A stretch of 35,243 bases of DNA from a virus. The DNA is taken from IMG/VR virus record IMGVR_UViG_3300036046_000371, positions 1-35,243 of that record, one strand, 5' to 3'. The stretch's first letter is position 1, and each line of letters begins with the position of its first letter. This document shows, one piece after another, positions 29,373 through 35,243 of this stretch. The translations under genes and the position numbers were made by a program. Under the pieces are notes generated by a model, which did not search any database, was not told where the DNA came from, and worked only from the letters and a program-made list of their open reading frames with translations.

Positions 29373-30818
29373 ATGGCTATTGGCGACGACTTCACCATTG
29401 CAACAAACGGCGACCTTCGCCAGGTGGCGGCCTTCGTGCCCGGCACCAATCTGCGCTACACCACCCTGCAGCTGCACGCCTGGCTGCAGGACCTGGCGGA
29501 CAACCCGGCGCCCAGCGGCGACGATGTGGTCAGCATCTTGGGCAGCAACCCCTCGGAGCTGGCCGGCAAGCGCAATGCCGCTCGACCAATGGCCCTGACG
29601 CTGCTGCCGAACGTCAACATCAACGATGCGACGAGCCAGTGGTTCAAGTTCGGCTCCATCGAGCAGGCCGCCGGCAGCGACCTCTACACGGGCCTGAAGG
29701 TGCTCGGCACCAACCCGTCGAACACGCCCGTCTATCTGGTGCAGAGCAATGCCAAGCTGCCGAAGTACTGGGCGGACGCGGACATCGCCGACTTCCAGAT
29801 CCTCGTGAAGGCCAAGGCCGGCGGCGCACTGATCGACAGCGGCGCCATCTCGGTCTACAGCCGCAAGTACGGCCAGAGCTACTCGCACTTCGACGCCAAC
29901 CTGGCCGCGGGCGGTGAGCAGGTGGCGGCCATCTCCACGGCCGTGGATTCCAACATCACCCGCACGGCCAGCGAAGCCGAGGCGATCTTCGGGGCCATCA
30001 CGGTCAGCACCGGAGACACGAACCAGGACCTGGGCAACGGCAACGGCGCCAAGCTCTACAAGGGCACGATCACCCTCGACGGCACGACCTCGCTGGCGGA
30101 CGCCTATCAGGCCCTGATGTGGGCTTGCAGCGAGTCCAGCACGGCCACGCTGGCAGGCGTGCCCGGCTGGCGGTACCGCAAGCTGAACGCGGCTTATCCG
30201 GAGAACGCTGCGGCACCGTTCGGCAGCTTTGCCGGTGGCAAGTTCTTCTTGGCCCAGGGCTGGTGGATCACCGGCGTCATGGCGGCGGACTCGAAGAACT
30301 ATCAGTTGGTGGCTCACGACGGCAGCGTGCAGAACCCGCCGACCTCGGTGCAGGTGCAGGTGGCCGGCCTGGTGGCGGGCGACTATATCCTGGCGGCGCG
30401 TGACAACGGCGGCGGCGGCTTCGCCAGCGACACGACGCTGGCCAGCGCGGCGAGCGCTGGCGCGACCTCGGTGACCCTCGCTGCTGCACCTGGCGACACG
30501 CCGACTGGCGCGGGTTTCATCCGCATCGCCGGGAACCGCCACACCTACGCGGGTCGTGCGGGCAACGTGGTCAGCGGCCTGATCCCGGCCGTGCCTGCGG
30601 GCGGCTATGCCTCGGGCCTCGCGGTGTTCTTGCCCTTCATCGATGCCGTGGCGACCGGCTCCAGCATCAGCAGTGGCGCGTTCCAGTTCGCCAGCAATGT
30701 CACGGTGCGCTACCGCGTGCGCAATGGCGGCGGCGCTCCCATCGTGCCTTTCGAGTCCACGCTCGCGCTGACCGAGACCGGCGGCTCCGGGCAGGCCGTG
30801 CGCAACGCCGACGCCTGA
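29373..30818 (+). CDS. Conserved phage structural protein (481 aa)
   Basis: A 481-residue protein starting MAIGDDFTIATNGDLRQVAA. Motifs such as YTTLQLHAWLQDLADNPAP, LLPNVNINDATSQWFKFGSI and RKYGQSYSHFDANLAAGGEQ are familiar to me from a structural protein found in many unrelated podo- and siphophages (a TFTI-start, FHRWLxDLxDD, YxIDDxAxxxxYxGSI pattern). In those phages it is a virion protein, usually encoded with the small proteins seen next here. The C-terminal part has an extra beta domain (LASAASAGATSVTLAAAPGD). A surface or tail-associated structural role is likely. Confidence 0.82.
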   Translation: MAIGDDFTIATNGDLRQVAAFVPGTNLRYTTLQLHAWLQDLADNPAPSGDDVVSILGSNPSELAGKRNAARPMALTLLPNVNINDATSQWFKFGSIEQAAGSDLYTGLKVLGTNPSNTPVYLVQSNAKLPKYWADADIADFQILVKAKAGGALIDSGAISVYSRKYGQSYSHFDANLAAGGEQVAAISTAVDSNITRTASEAEAIFGAITVSTGDTNQDLGNGNGAKLYKGTITLDGTTSLADAYQALMWACSESSTATLAGVPGWRYRKLNAAYPENAAAPFGSFAGGKFFLAQGWWITGVMAADSKNYQLVAHDGSVQNPPTSVQVQVAGLVAGDYILAARDNGGGGFASDTTLASAASAGATSVTLAAAPGDTPTGAGFIRIAGNRHTYAGRAGNVVSGLIPAVPAGGYASGLAVFLPFIDAVATGSSISSGAFQFASNVTVRYRVRNGGGAPIVPFESTLALTETGGSGQAVRNADA

Positions 30819-31348
30819 TGGCTCTGACCTTTCTCCCTGGCGCTCTGGTGATCGAGTCGGACAGCTCGATCCCAGACTTGCCGGCCTTCCATGCCGCACT
30901 GCGCGACTGGGAGGACAGCGCCGAGGCGGCCGTGCATCCGGTGACGCACACCTGGAAGGCGGTCGACCTGGGCGGTGGGGCCTTCTTCTACGCCCTCGAC
31001 CTGGTGAACGGCTGGCGTCTGCGCTTTCCGGTGCCCGGCAGCTATGTCATCCAAGGCAACCTGGGCGGCGAGATCCTGCCGGTTGCCGGTGTCTACGTGG
31101 AGCGCAAGACCAGCGCGGCCTACGCCACCACCGCCGTGGGTGGCAACGGGCCGAGCGCCGCGGACATCGCGGTGGCCGTGCGCGGCGTCCTCAATGCCGA
31201 GCTGGTGCGGATCGTCGAGCTGGCCAAGGTGCACGGCCTCGTCGAGAGCTCGCCGCTGGTGGTGACGCCCACCAGCCGCAGCGCTGGCGATGTGGCCCAG
31301 ACGATCAGCCAGGTCGGTGAAACCGTGACGGTGGAGCGAGCGGGTTGA
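30818..31348 (+). CDS. Conserved phage virion-associated protein (176 aa)
   Basis: Start ATG 30818 overlaps the preceding stop. The N-terminal 105 residues (DLPAFHAALRDWEDSAEAAV, then VTHTWKAVDLGGGAFFYALD and LVNGWRLRFPVPGSYVIQGN) follow a pattern seen in a widespread phage protein that accompanies the structural protein above (a NGWRIRP motif, then a GNLxxE strand). The remaining part has a Ser/Ala linker and a helix (ADIAVAVRGVLNAELVRIVE). It probably forms part of the tail or capsid surface. The pairing of these two genes supports a transferred module. Confidence 0.78.
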   Translation: MALTFLPGALVIESDSSIPDLPAFHAALRDWEDSAEAAVHPVTHTWKAVDLGGGAFFYALDLVNGWRLRFPVPGSYVIQGNLGGEILPVAGVYVERKTSAAYATTAVGGNGPSAADIAVAVRGVLNAELVRIVELAKVHGLVESSPLVVTPTSRSAGDVAQTISQVGETVTVERAG

Positions 31349-31566
31349 TGCTCAACTCGCGCGCCATCGCCGTCCAGGGGCTGGGCTTCGGGCCGGCTGC
31401 GGCCGCTCTGCAGGGATTCTGGCCGTCTGCCGGCGAACCCGTGCAGCCGCCACACCCAGGCCCCGGCTCTGGCGGCCGGCTGATGGGCTTGCACTTCCGA
31501 TCCCCGCGGCCGGATGCCAGGCTTCGCCGCGGTCGCAAAGACGAGATTCTGTTTCTGAAGGCCTGA
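31348..31566 (+). CDS. Small hypothetical protein of the virion block (72 aa)
   Basis: ATG 31348 overlaps the preceding stop (TGATG). The 72-residue product has a short hydrophobic beta start (AIAVQGLGFGPAAAALQGF), a proline/glycine-rich centre and a basic end (RSPRPDARLRRGRKDEILFL). Small proteins of this shape regularly follow the two structural genes upstream in other phages, as I remember. Function unknown. Confidence 0.66.
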   Translation: MLNSRAIAVQGLGFGPAAAALQGFWPSAGEPVQPPHPGPGSGGRLMGLHFRSPRPDARLRRGRKDEILFLKA

Positions 31567-31594
31567 CTTTCCATCCCCTCCGCGAGATCACCTC

Positions 31595-32035
31595 ATGAGA
31601 GTTCCCTCCTTCTTCCGCCGGATTGCTTGCCGGCATCTGGCCGTCTCGTTCGTGCGCAACATCTATGGTGACGAGATCAATGCCTGCGGTGGTCGACGCT
31701 CTGTCTGGCGGTGCGACTCGTGCGGTGCGGCCGTGTACCGGGACGAGCTGCACCGACCCTCGGTGGTTCCTGCTGCCCCGGCCGCCCCGAGCCACTCTTA
31801 CACCTCGCAGCCCACCGCTTCGAGCGATTCCTACTCGTCCAGCGACATGCCTATGTCGATGTACGGGCTGACCTCGCACCACAACGATCCGGAACCTGAC
31901 CGCTTTGTCAGCGGCGGCGGCGGGGACTTCGGCGGTGGTGGAGCTGCCAGTTCCTGGGGCGACTCGTCGTCGAGCTGCAGCGACAGCGGCTCCAGCAGCT
32001 CGGACAGCAGCTCTTCCAGCTGCAGCAGCGACTGA
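31595..32035 (+). CDS. Zinc-ribbon protein with Ser-rich tail (146 aa)
   Basis: The N-terminus (FVRNIYGDEINACGGRRSVW then RCDSCGAAVYRDELH) is a small zinc-ribbon-like domain with CDSC and a further Cys; similar 60-residue proteins are frequent near virion genes of phages. The C-terminal 60 residues change to a Gly-rich then Ser-rich region (SGGGGDFGGGGAASSW, then runs of Ser with scattered Cys and Asp). The Ser/Cys/Asp tail is low-complexity and unusual for a phage protein. Function unknown; a virion linker or host-interaction protein is conceivable. Confidence 0.72.
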   Translation: MRVPSFFRRIACRHLAVSFVRNIYGDEINACGGRRSVWRCDSCGAAVYRDELHRPSVVPAAPAAPSHSYTSQPTASSDSYSSSDMPMSMYGLTSHHNDPEPDRFVSGGGGDFGGGGAASSWGDSSSSCSDSGSSSSDSSSSSCSSD

Positions 32036-32065
32036 TTTCCCATCACCTGCCGGTGAGGCTCCCCG

Positions 32066-33370
32066 ATGACAGACGCCCAAGAATTCGCGCAGCTGCAGAA
32101 ACTGACGCCGGCCGAGGCTGTGGCCTACCTGCAGCGCCGTGGCCGGCTTGCCGTGACCTATGGGTGGCAAGACCTCTGGCAGGAGGAGAACGCCCAGCAG
32201 TTCACCATCAGTCGGCTGACAAAGGCCGATCTGCTGCAAAGCCTGCAGGAGATGATCACGCGCAGCGTCGAGGGTGATCTGAGTAGGCGCGACTTCGAGC
32301 GGGACGCCCGGGCGGCGCTGCAGAAAGCGGGCTGGTGGGGCACGAAGGAGGTGATCGAACCGAGCACCGGCGAGATCCTGAGGACCACCTTCGACGCTCG
32401 ACGCCTGCAGGTGATCTTCGATACGAACACGCGCCAGGCCTATGCAGCGGGCCAGTGGGATCGGCTGCAGCAGACCAAGCGCACGCACCCTTATCTGCGC
32501 TACATCACCAAGCGCGATGAGCGCGTGCGCGCGACGCATCGGGCCTGGGACAACGTGACGCTGCCAGTCGACGACGCCTTCTGGGCCACCCACTACCCGC
32601 CGAACGGCTGGCGCTGCCGCTGCCGCGTGGTCGCCGTCAATCAGGCCGACTATGACAAGGGCGTGGCGCCGGGCGGTCAGGCCGTGAAGAAGGCCGCGCC
32701 GCAGTTGGTCGAGCGTGAATGGCTCAACCGGCGCACCGGTGAAGTTCAGCGCGTGCCGGCCGGCATTGATCCCGGCTTTGGCTACAACGCGGGCATGGCG
32801 CGCCAGCGCCTGATGCAGCGCCTGGTGCAGGACAAGCTGGTGGCGCTGGACGCGCCCATCGGTGCGGAGCTGTGGCGCGAGCTGCGCAGCAGCATGGCGC
32901 CGGAGCAGCGACAGGCCTGGCGCGAATTGGTCGACAAGGTGGTGCGGACAAAGCGGGCCAGCGGCGCCACGGCGCTGGTGCACGTGGTCGATGCGGCCAC
33001 TCAGCAGGCACTGCGCGAGCAGAACGTGAGTCTGGCCAGCTCGGCCGTGCTGATGCGCGACTCAGAACTGCTGCACGCGGTCCGCGACACAAAACTGGCT
33101 CGCGGCGCCGCGCTCGAACCGGAGCAATGGGCTCAGCTGCCTGACCTGCTGGACACCGCCACGCCCTACCTCGACACGCAGGACCAAGCTCTGGTCTATG
33201 CCATCGAACTGCCAGAGCGCGCGGGCAAGGTGGTGATCAGGCTGAACTACACCGAGAAGGCGCGCTTCGGCAGCCAGCGCGCTCGCGTGACGGCAAACTT
33301 CGTGCAGACGGGTGGAGTCGTCGATGCTGACAACACGCTGGAGCAGCGCTACATCGAGCTGAAGAAGTGA
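32066..33370 (+). CDS. MuF head morphogenesis protein with extra C-terminal domain
   Basis: A 434-residue MuF (Mu gp30) protein. The conserved core lies at 110-195: FDTNTRQAYAAGQWDRLQQT, then YITKRDERVRATHRAWDNVT and THYPPNGWRCRCRVVAV, with His/Cys residues of the family. The GIDPGFGYNAG motif (233-243) follows. From about 325 there is an additional domain (LLHAVRDTKLARGAALEPEQ, then LPDLLDTATPYLDTQDQALV and a final NFVQTGGVVDADNTLEQRY) that resembles the PBECR/barnase-EndoU-like nuclease domains often fused to MuF. MuF is a minor capsid protein at the portal vertex; the fused domain would be delivered with the DNA. GAGG eight bases upstream supports the start. Confidence 0.9.
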   Translation: MTDAQEFAQLQKLTPAEAVAYLQRRGRLAVTYGWQDLWQEENAQQFTISRLTKADLLQSLQEMITRSVEGDLSRRDFERDARAALQKAGWWGTKEVIEPSTGEILRTTFDARRLQVIFDTNTRQAYAAGQWDRLQQTKRTHPYLRYITKRDERVRATHRAWDNVTLPVDDAFWATHYPPNGWRCRCRVVAVNQADYDKGVAPGGQAVKKAAPQLVEREWLNRRTGEVQRVPAGIDPGFGYNAGMARQRLMQRLVQDKLVALDAPIGAELWRELRSSMAPEQRQAWRELVDKVVRTKRASGATALVHVVDAATQQALREQNVSLASSAVLMRDSELLHAVRDTKLARGAALEPEQWAQLPDLLDTATPYLDTQDQALVYAIELPERAGKVVIRLNYTEKARFGSQRARVTANFVQTGGVVDADNTLEQRYIELKK

Positions 33371-33450
33371 GCGGCGCCGGACTCGAACCGGATCATAGTT
33401 GCCCGCAGAACGCAGACCCCTAACCCTTCCCGTTGGAAACTACCGCTCAC
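33367..33450 (-). ncRNA. tRNA-like sequence between MuF and gpG
   Basis: On the minus strand, GTGAGCGG (33450-33443) and CCGCTCAC (33374-33367) form a perfect 8-bp terminal stem, and CCGG-TTCGAGT-CCGG (33391-33377) forms a T-arm with a canonical loop. The 49-base inner part does not fold into a convincing anticodon arm with T33: the best 5-bp stem has a CGTTCTG loop. It therefore looks like a degenerate or non-standard tRNA, on the strand opposite the phage genes, overlapping the MuF stop codon. Whether it is transcribed cannot be told. Confidence 0.5.
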
Positions 33451-33473
33451 CGCCCGGATTGTAGGAGCCCAGG

Positions 33474-33917
33474 ATGCTGACTGTCACCGTCCAGAACAAG
33501 CAGGTCTCCGACGTGCTTTCCAAGCTGCTGCGGCGCTTGGAAGACCTCTCGCCGGCCATGGCCAGCATCGGCCAGGAATTGGAAAGCAGAGTCAGCGGGC
33601 GCTTCGAAACCGAGGCAGATCCTTTCGGGCGTCCCTGGGCGCCGTGGGCGCCGGCCACTGTGGAGAGCTACCCGGCGGGCGGCAACCGCCGCATCCTGGA
33701 CCGCTACGGTGACATGCTGGCGAGCCTGAACCATCAGGCCACCAAGGCCAGCGTCCGCATCGGCTTCGGTCAGCCCTACGCCGCCTTCCACGAGTGGGGC
33801 ACCGAGACCATGCCGCGCCGCGGCATGCTGATGGGTGATCCCGATGCCGGCACGCTGGCGCCCGACGACGAGCAAGCGGTGCTTGATGTCCTTGAGACCT
33901 TCCTGGCGCCGACATAG
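33474..33917 (+). CDS. Virion morphogenesis protein, Mu gpG-like (Phage_tail_S)
   Basis: A 147-residue protein of the Mu gpG / phage virion morphogenesis family. Signatures are LLRRLEDLSPAMASIGQELE, SRVSGRFETEADPFGRPWAP, RILDRYGDMLASLNHQA and PYAAFHEWGTETMPRRGMLM. P2 gpS and Mu G are needed to complete tails or join heads and tails. The family length is about 150. It is the last gene of the rightward arm and is followed by a strong terminator; in Mu the protease/scaffold gene would come next, but here that lies at the head of the leftward arm. Confidence 0.93.
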   Translation: MLTVTVQNKQVSDVLSKLLRRLEDLSPAMASIGQELESRVSGRFETEADPFGRPWAPWAPATVESYPAGGNRRILDRYGDMLASLNHQATKASVRIGFGQPYAAFHEWGTETMPRRGMLMGDPDAGTLAPDDEQAVLDVLETFLAPT

Positions 33918-33930
33918 CGTGCCGAGATGC

Positions 33931-33956
33931 AAAAGGGGCGCCGACGCACCCCTTTT
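33931..33956 (+). terminator. Bidirectional intrinsic terminator at end of right arm
   Basis: AAAAGGGG (33931-33938) and CCCCTTTT (33949-33956) form a perfect 8-bp stem around a 10-base loop, ending in a T tract on both strands. It lies 14 bases after the gpG stop and would end the rightward late transcript and protect the phage from transcription entering from the aroG side. Confidence 0.85.
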
Positions 33957-33977
33957 CTTCCCAGGAAACAGTTTTTT

Positions 33978-34041
33978 GCCGGCCGTCCCGTTTTGTCATG
34001 GCCTGTTCCGTTGAATCCCGGATTTATCGCGCCGGCCCACC
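33978..34041. other. Candidate right prophage end with repeats
   Basis: Two related words, GGCCGTCCCGTT (33981-33992) and GGCCTGTTCCGTT (34000-34012), are direct repeats with a 20-base period, reminiscent of adjacent transposase-binding sites at Mu-type ends. If these are phage sequence, the end is to their right. The alternative is an end at the CA of 33969-33970 (minus strand TGTTTCC), leaving this as host DNA before aroG. The left end would decide and is outside the window. Confidence 0.35.
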
Positions 34042-34109
34042 TGTGGATATCTCACCTTCGTTCATCATCGCCGCCGGGACGATAATCCGGGCAAACGAGG
34101 ATGCCAGCC

Positions 34110-35243
34110 ATGAAGCCATTGGACGACCCCCAGCACGACCGCGAGGTCGGCTCCCGCGATGCCACCCAGGACACCACCCGCACCGACGACACCCGCATCG
34201 GCGCGGTGCGTCCGCTGATCTCGCCGGCCCTGCTGCTGGACGAACTGCCCATCCCCGCTGCGGCGCTGGAACTGGTGGAACGCGCCCGCCAGGAAATCGG
34301 CGATGTGCTGCATGGCCGGGACGACCGCCTGCTGGTGGTCGTCGGCCCCTGCTCGATCCACGACCACGACCAGGCGATGGACTATGCCCGCCTGCTGAAG
34401 CAGACCCGTGACGAGCTGCAGCAGGACCTGCTGATCGTGATGCGGGTCTATTTCGAGAAGCCGCGCACCACGGTGGGCTGGAAGGGCTATATCAACGACC
34501 CGCGCCTGGACGGCACGTTCCACATGAACGAGGGCCTGCGCCTGGCGCGCCAGCTGCTGCTGGATGTCACCGCCCTGGGCCTGCCGGCCGGCACCGAGTT
34601 CCTGGACCTGCTGTCGCCGCAGTACATCTCCGACCTGATCGCCTGGGGCGCGATCGGCGCGCGCACCACGGAAAGCCAGAGCCACCGCCAGCTGGCCTCG
34701 GGCCTGTCCTGCCCCGTGGGCTTCAAGAACGGCACCGACGGCGGCATCAAGGTCGCCTCGGATGCGGTGCTGGCCGCCAGCGCCAGTCATGCCTTCATGG
34801 GCATGACCAAGATGGGCGCAGCGGCGATCTTCGAGACCCGCGGCAATGCCGATTGCCACATCATCCTGCGCGGCGGCAAGGCGCCCAACTATGACGCGGC
34901 CAGCGTGCAGGCCGCTTGCGACGCGCTGAAGGGCTCGGGCCTGCGCGAGCAGGTGATGATCGACTTCTCGCATGCCAACAGCAGCAAGAAGTACGAGCGC
35001 CAGATCGAGGTCGGCCGCGATGTGGCCGCGCAGATGGCCGCCGGTGACGCACGCATCACCGGCGTGATGATCGAGAGCCATCTGCAGCCCGGCCGCCAGG
35101 ATCTGGCCGAGGGTCAGACCAAGCGCGACCTGAAACCCGGCGTTTCCATCACCGACGCCTGCCTGGGCTGGGCCCAGACCGAGCCGCTGCTGCAGGAGCT
35201 GGCAGCCGCCGTGCGTGCCCGCCGCAGCAAGAAGAATTCCTGA
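34110..35243 (+). CDS. aroG: 3-deoxy-7-phosphoheptulonate (DAHP) synthase, class I
   Basis: This 377-residue protein condenses phosphoenolpyruvate and erythrose 4-phosphate to DAHP, the first step of the shikimate pathway for aromatic amino acids. Class I (AroFGH) motifs are plain: VVGPCSIHDHDQAMDYARLL, MRVYFEKPRTTVGWKGYIND, PQYISDLIAWGAIGARTTES, GLSCPVGFKNGTDG, IILRGGKAPNYD and VMIDFSHANSSKK; the metal-binding Cys, His, Glu and Asp positions appear present. The start at 34110 fits GAGG nine bases upstream better than ATG 34101, which lies directly against it. A GATAAT at 34076-34081 or nearby may be the -10 box. This is a host gene; the stop codon coincides with the window end. Feedback specificity (Phe, Tyr or Trp) cannot be assigned. 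Confidence 0.95.
   Translation: MKPLDDPQHDREVGSRDATQDTTRTDDTRIGAVRPLISPALLLDELPIPAAALELVERARQEIGDVLHGRDDRLLVVVGPCSIHDHDQAMDYARLLKQTRDELQQDLLIVMRVYFEKPRTTVGWKGYINDPRLDGTFHMNEGLRLARQLLLDVTALGLPAGTEFLDLLSPQYISDLIAWGAIGARTTESQSHRQLASGLSCPVGFKNGTDGGIKVASDAVLAASASHAFMGMTKMGAAAIFETRGNADCHIILRGGKAPNYDAASVQAACDALKGSGLREQVMIDFSHANSSKKYERQIEVGRDVAAQMAAGDARITGVMIESHLQPGRQDLAEGQTKRDLKPGVSITDACLGWAQTEPLLQELAAAVRARRSKKNS

Larger units (their letters stand above)
1..33970. mobile_element. Mu-like transposable prophage, left end outside window
   Basis: Everything left of about 33.97 kb reads as one Mu-type prophage: DDE transposase A, AAA+ target-capture protein B, Gam, GemA/gp16, a Mor-family activator, Ner-like and repressor proteins, lysis genes, gp27/gp28 terminase, DUF935 portal, MuF, gpG, protease/scaffold, major capsid protein, DUF2190, DUF1320 and a tape measure. 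No sheath or baseplate genes of the Mu myovirus type are visible, so the tail is probably siphovirus-like, as in Pseudomonas B3 and D3112. The exact right boundary is not fixed: candidates lie between 33970 and about 34041. The left end is not in the window, so the target-site duplication cannot be read. All expected core genes present here are intact, so the element may be functional. Confidence 0.93.

Noticed and set aside
33367-33450. Functional tRNA gene with assigned anticodon
   Set aside because: The terminal stem and T-arm are good, but no anticodon arm with the invariant T33 and a 7-base loop could be drawn; I list it only as tRNA-like.
1-35243. CRISPR array, insertion sequence or restriction-modification genes
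   Set aside because: No regularly spaced repeats, IS-type transposase with inverted repeats, or methylase motifs were seen; the only transposase is the phage A protein.

Overview
The window is almost entirely a Mu-like (transposable, long-tailed) prophage of about 65% GC, followed at its right edge by a host class I DAHP synthase gene (aroG type). GC content, codon use and the aroG sequence suggest a betaproteobacterium, probably Burkholderiales; this is an inference. The left phage end lies outside the window, and the right end lies somewhere between the terminator at 33931-33956 and the aroG start at 34110.

Layout. (1) 1-8682, minus strand: the second half of the virion operon, read leftward: protease with nested scaffold, a major capsid protein, a gp35-like protein, a DUF2190 capsid protein, gp36 (DUF1320), a tail terminator-like protein, a tail tube-like protein, the tape measure, a 134-aa protein and the N-terminal part of a large tail-region protein. 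(2) 8737-17886, minus strand: the early/middle operon, starting with a Ner-like protein, then several small proteins, transposase A (DD35E), target-capture ATPase B, Gam, small proteins, a gp16/GemA protein and a Mor-family activator. An intrinsic terminator with a second hairpin separates the Gam part from the GemA-Mor part. One gene (17210-17590) lies on the opposite strand. (3) 17887-17974: the immunity switch, with an 18-bp operator-like palindrome between ner and the repressor. (4) 17975-19854, plus strand: repressor, a partner gene sharing a repeated peptide motif with it, and two probable lysogen-expressed genes (zinc-ribbon membrane protein and DUF4124 secreted protein). (5) 19964-33917, plus strand: the first half of the late region: holin, transglycosylase endolysin, Rz/Rz1 spanins, small gp25/gp26-position proteins, gp49, small and large terminase, portal, then an unusual 5.3-kb block of beta-rich virion proteins, then MuF and gpG. 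(6) 34110-35243: aroG.

The most interesting feature is the architecture. In Mu and its relatives the late genes run as one series (lysis, terminase, portal, F, G, protease, capsid, tail). Here the series is cut between G and protease, and the two halves run in opposite directions from the two flanks of the early/immunity region. A 17-bp element (15/17 identical, same orientation relative to transcription) sits 32 and 33 bases before the first start codon of each half, so both arms look to be fired by the same late switch, most simply the Mor-family protein encoded next to the left copy. Further points of interest are the repressor/partner pair, a B protein with a fused HTH domain and an internal ribosome site, a MuF protein with an extra C-terminal nuclease-like domain, and a tRNA-like fold opposite the MuF-gpG gap.
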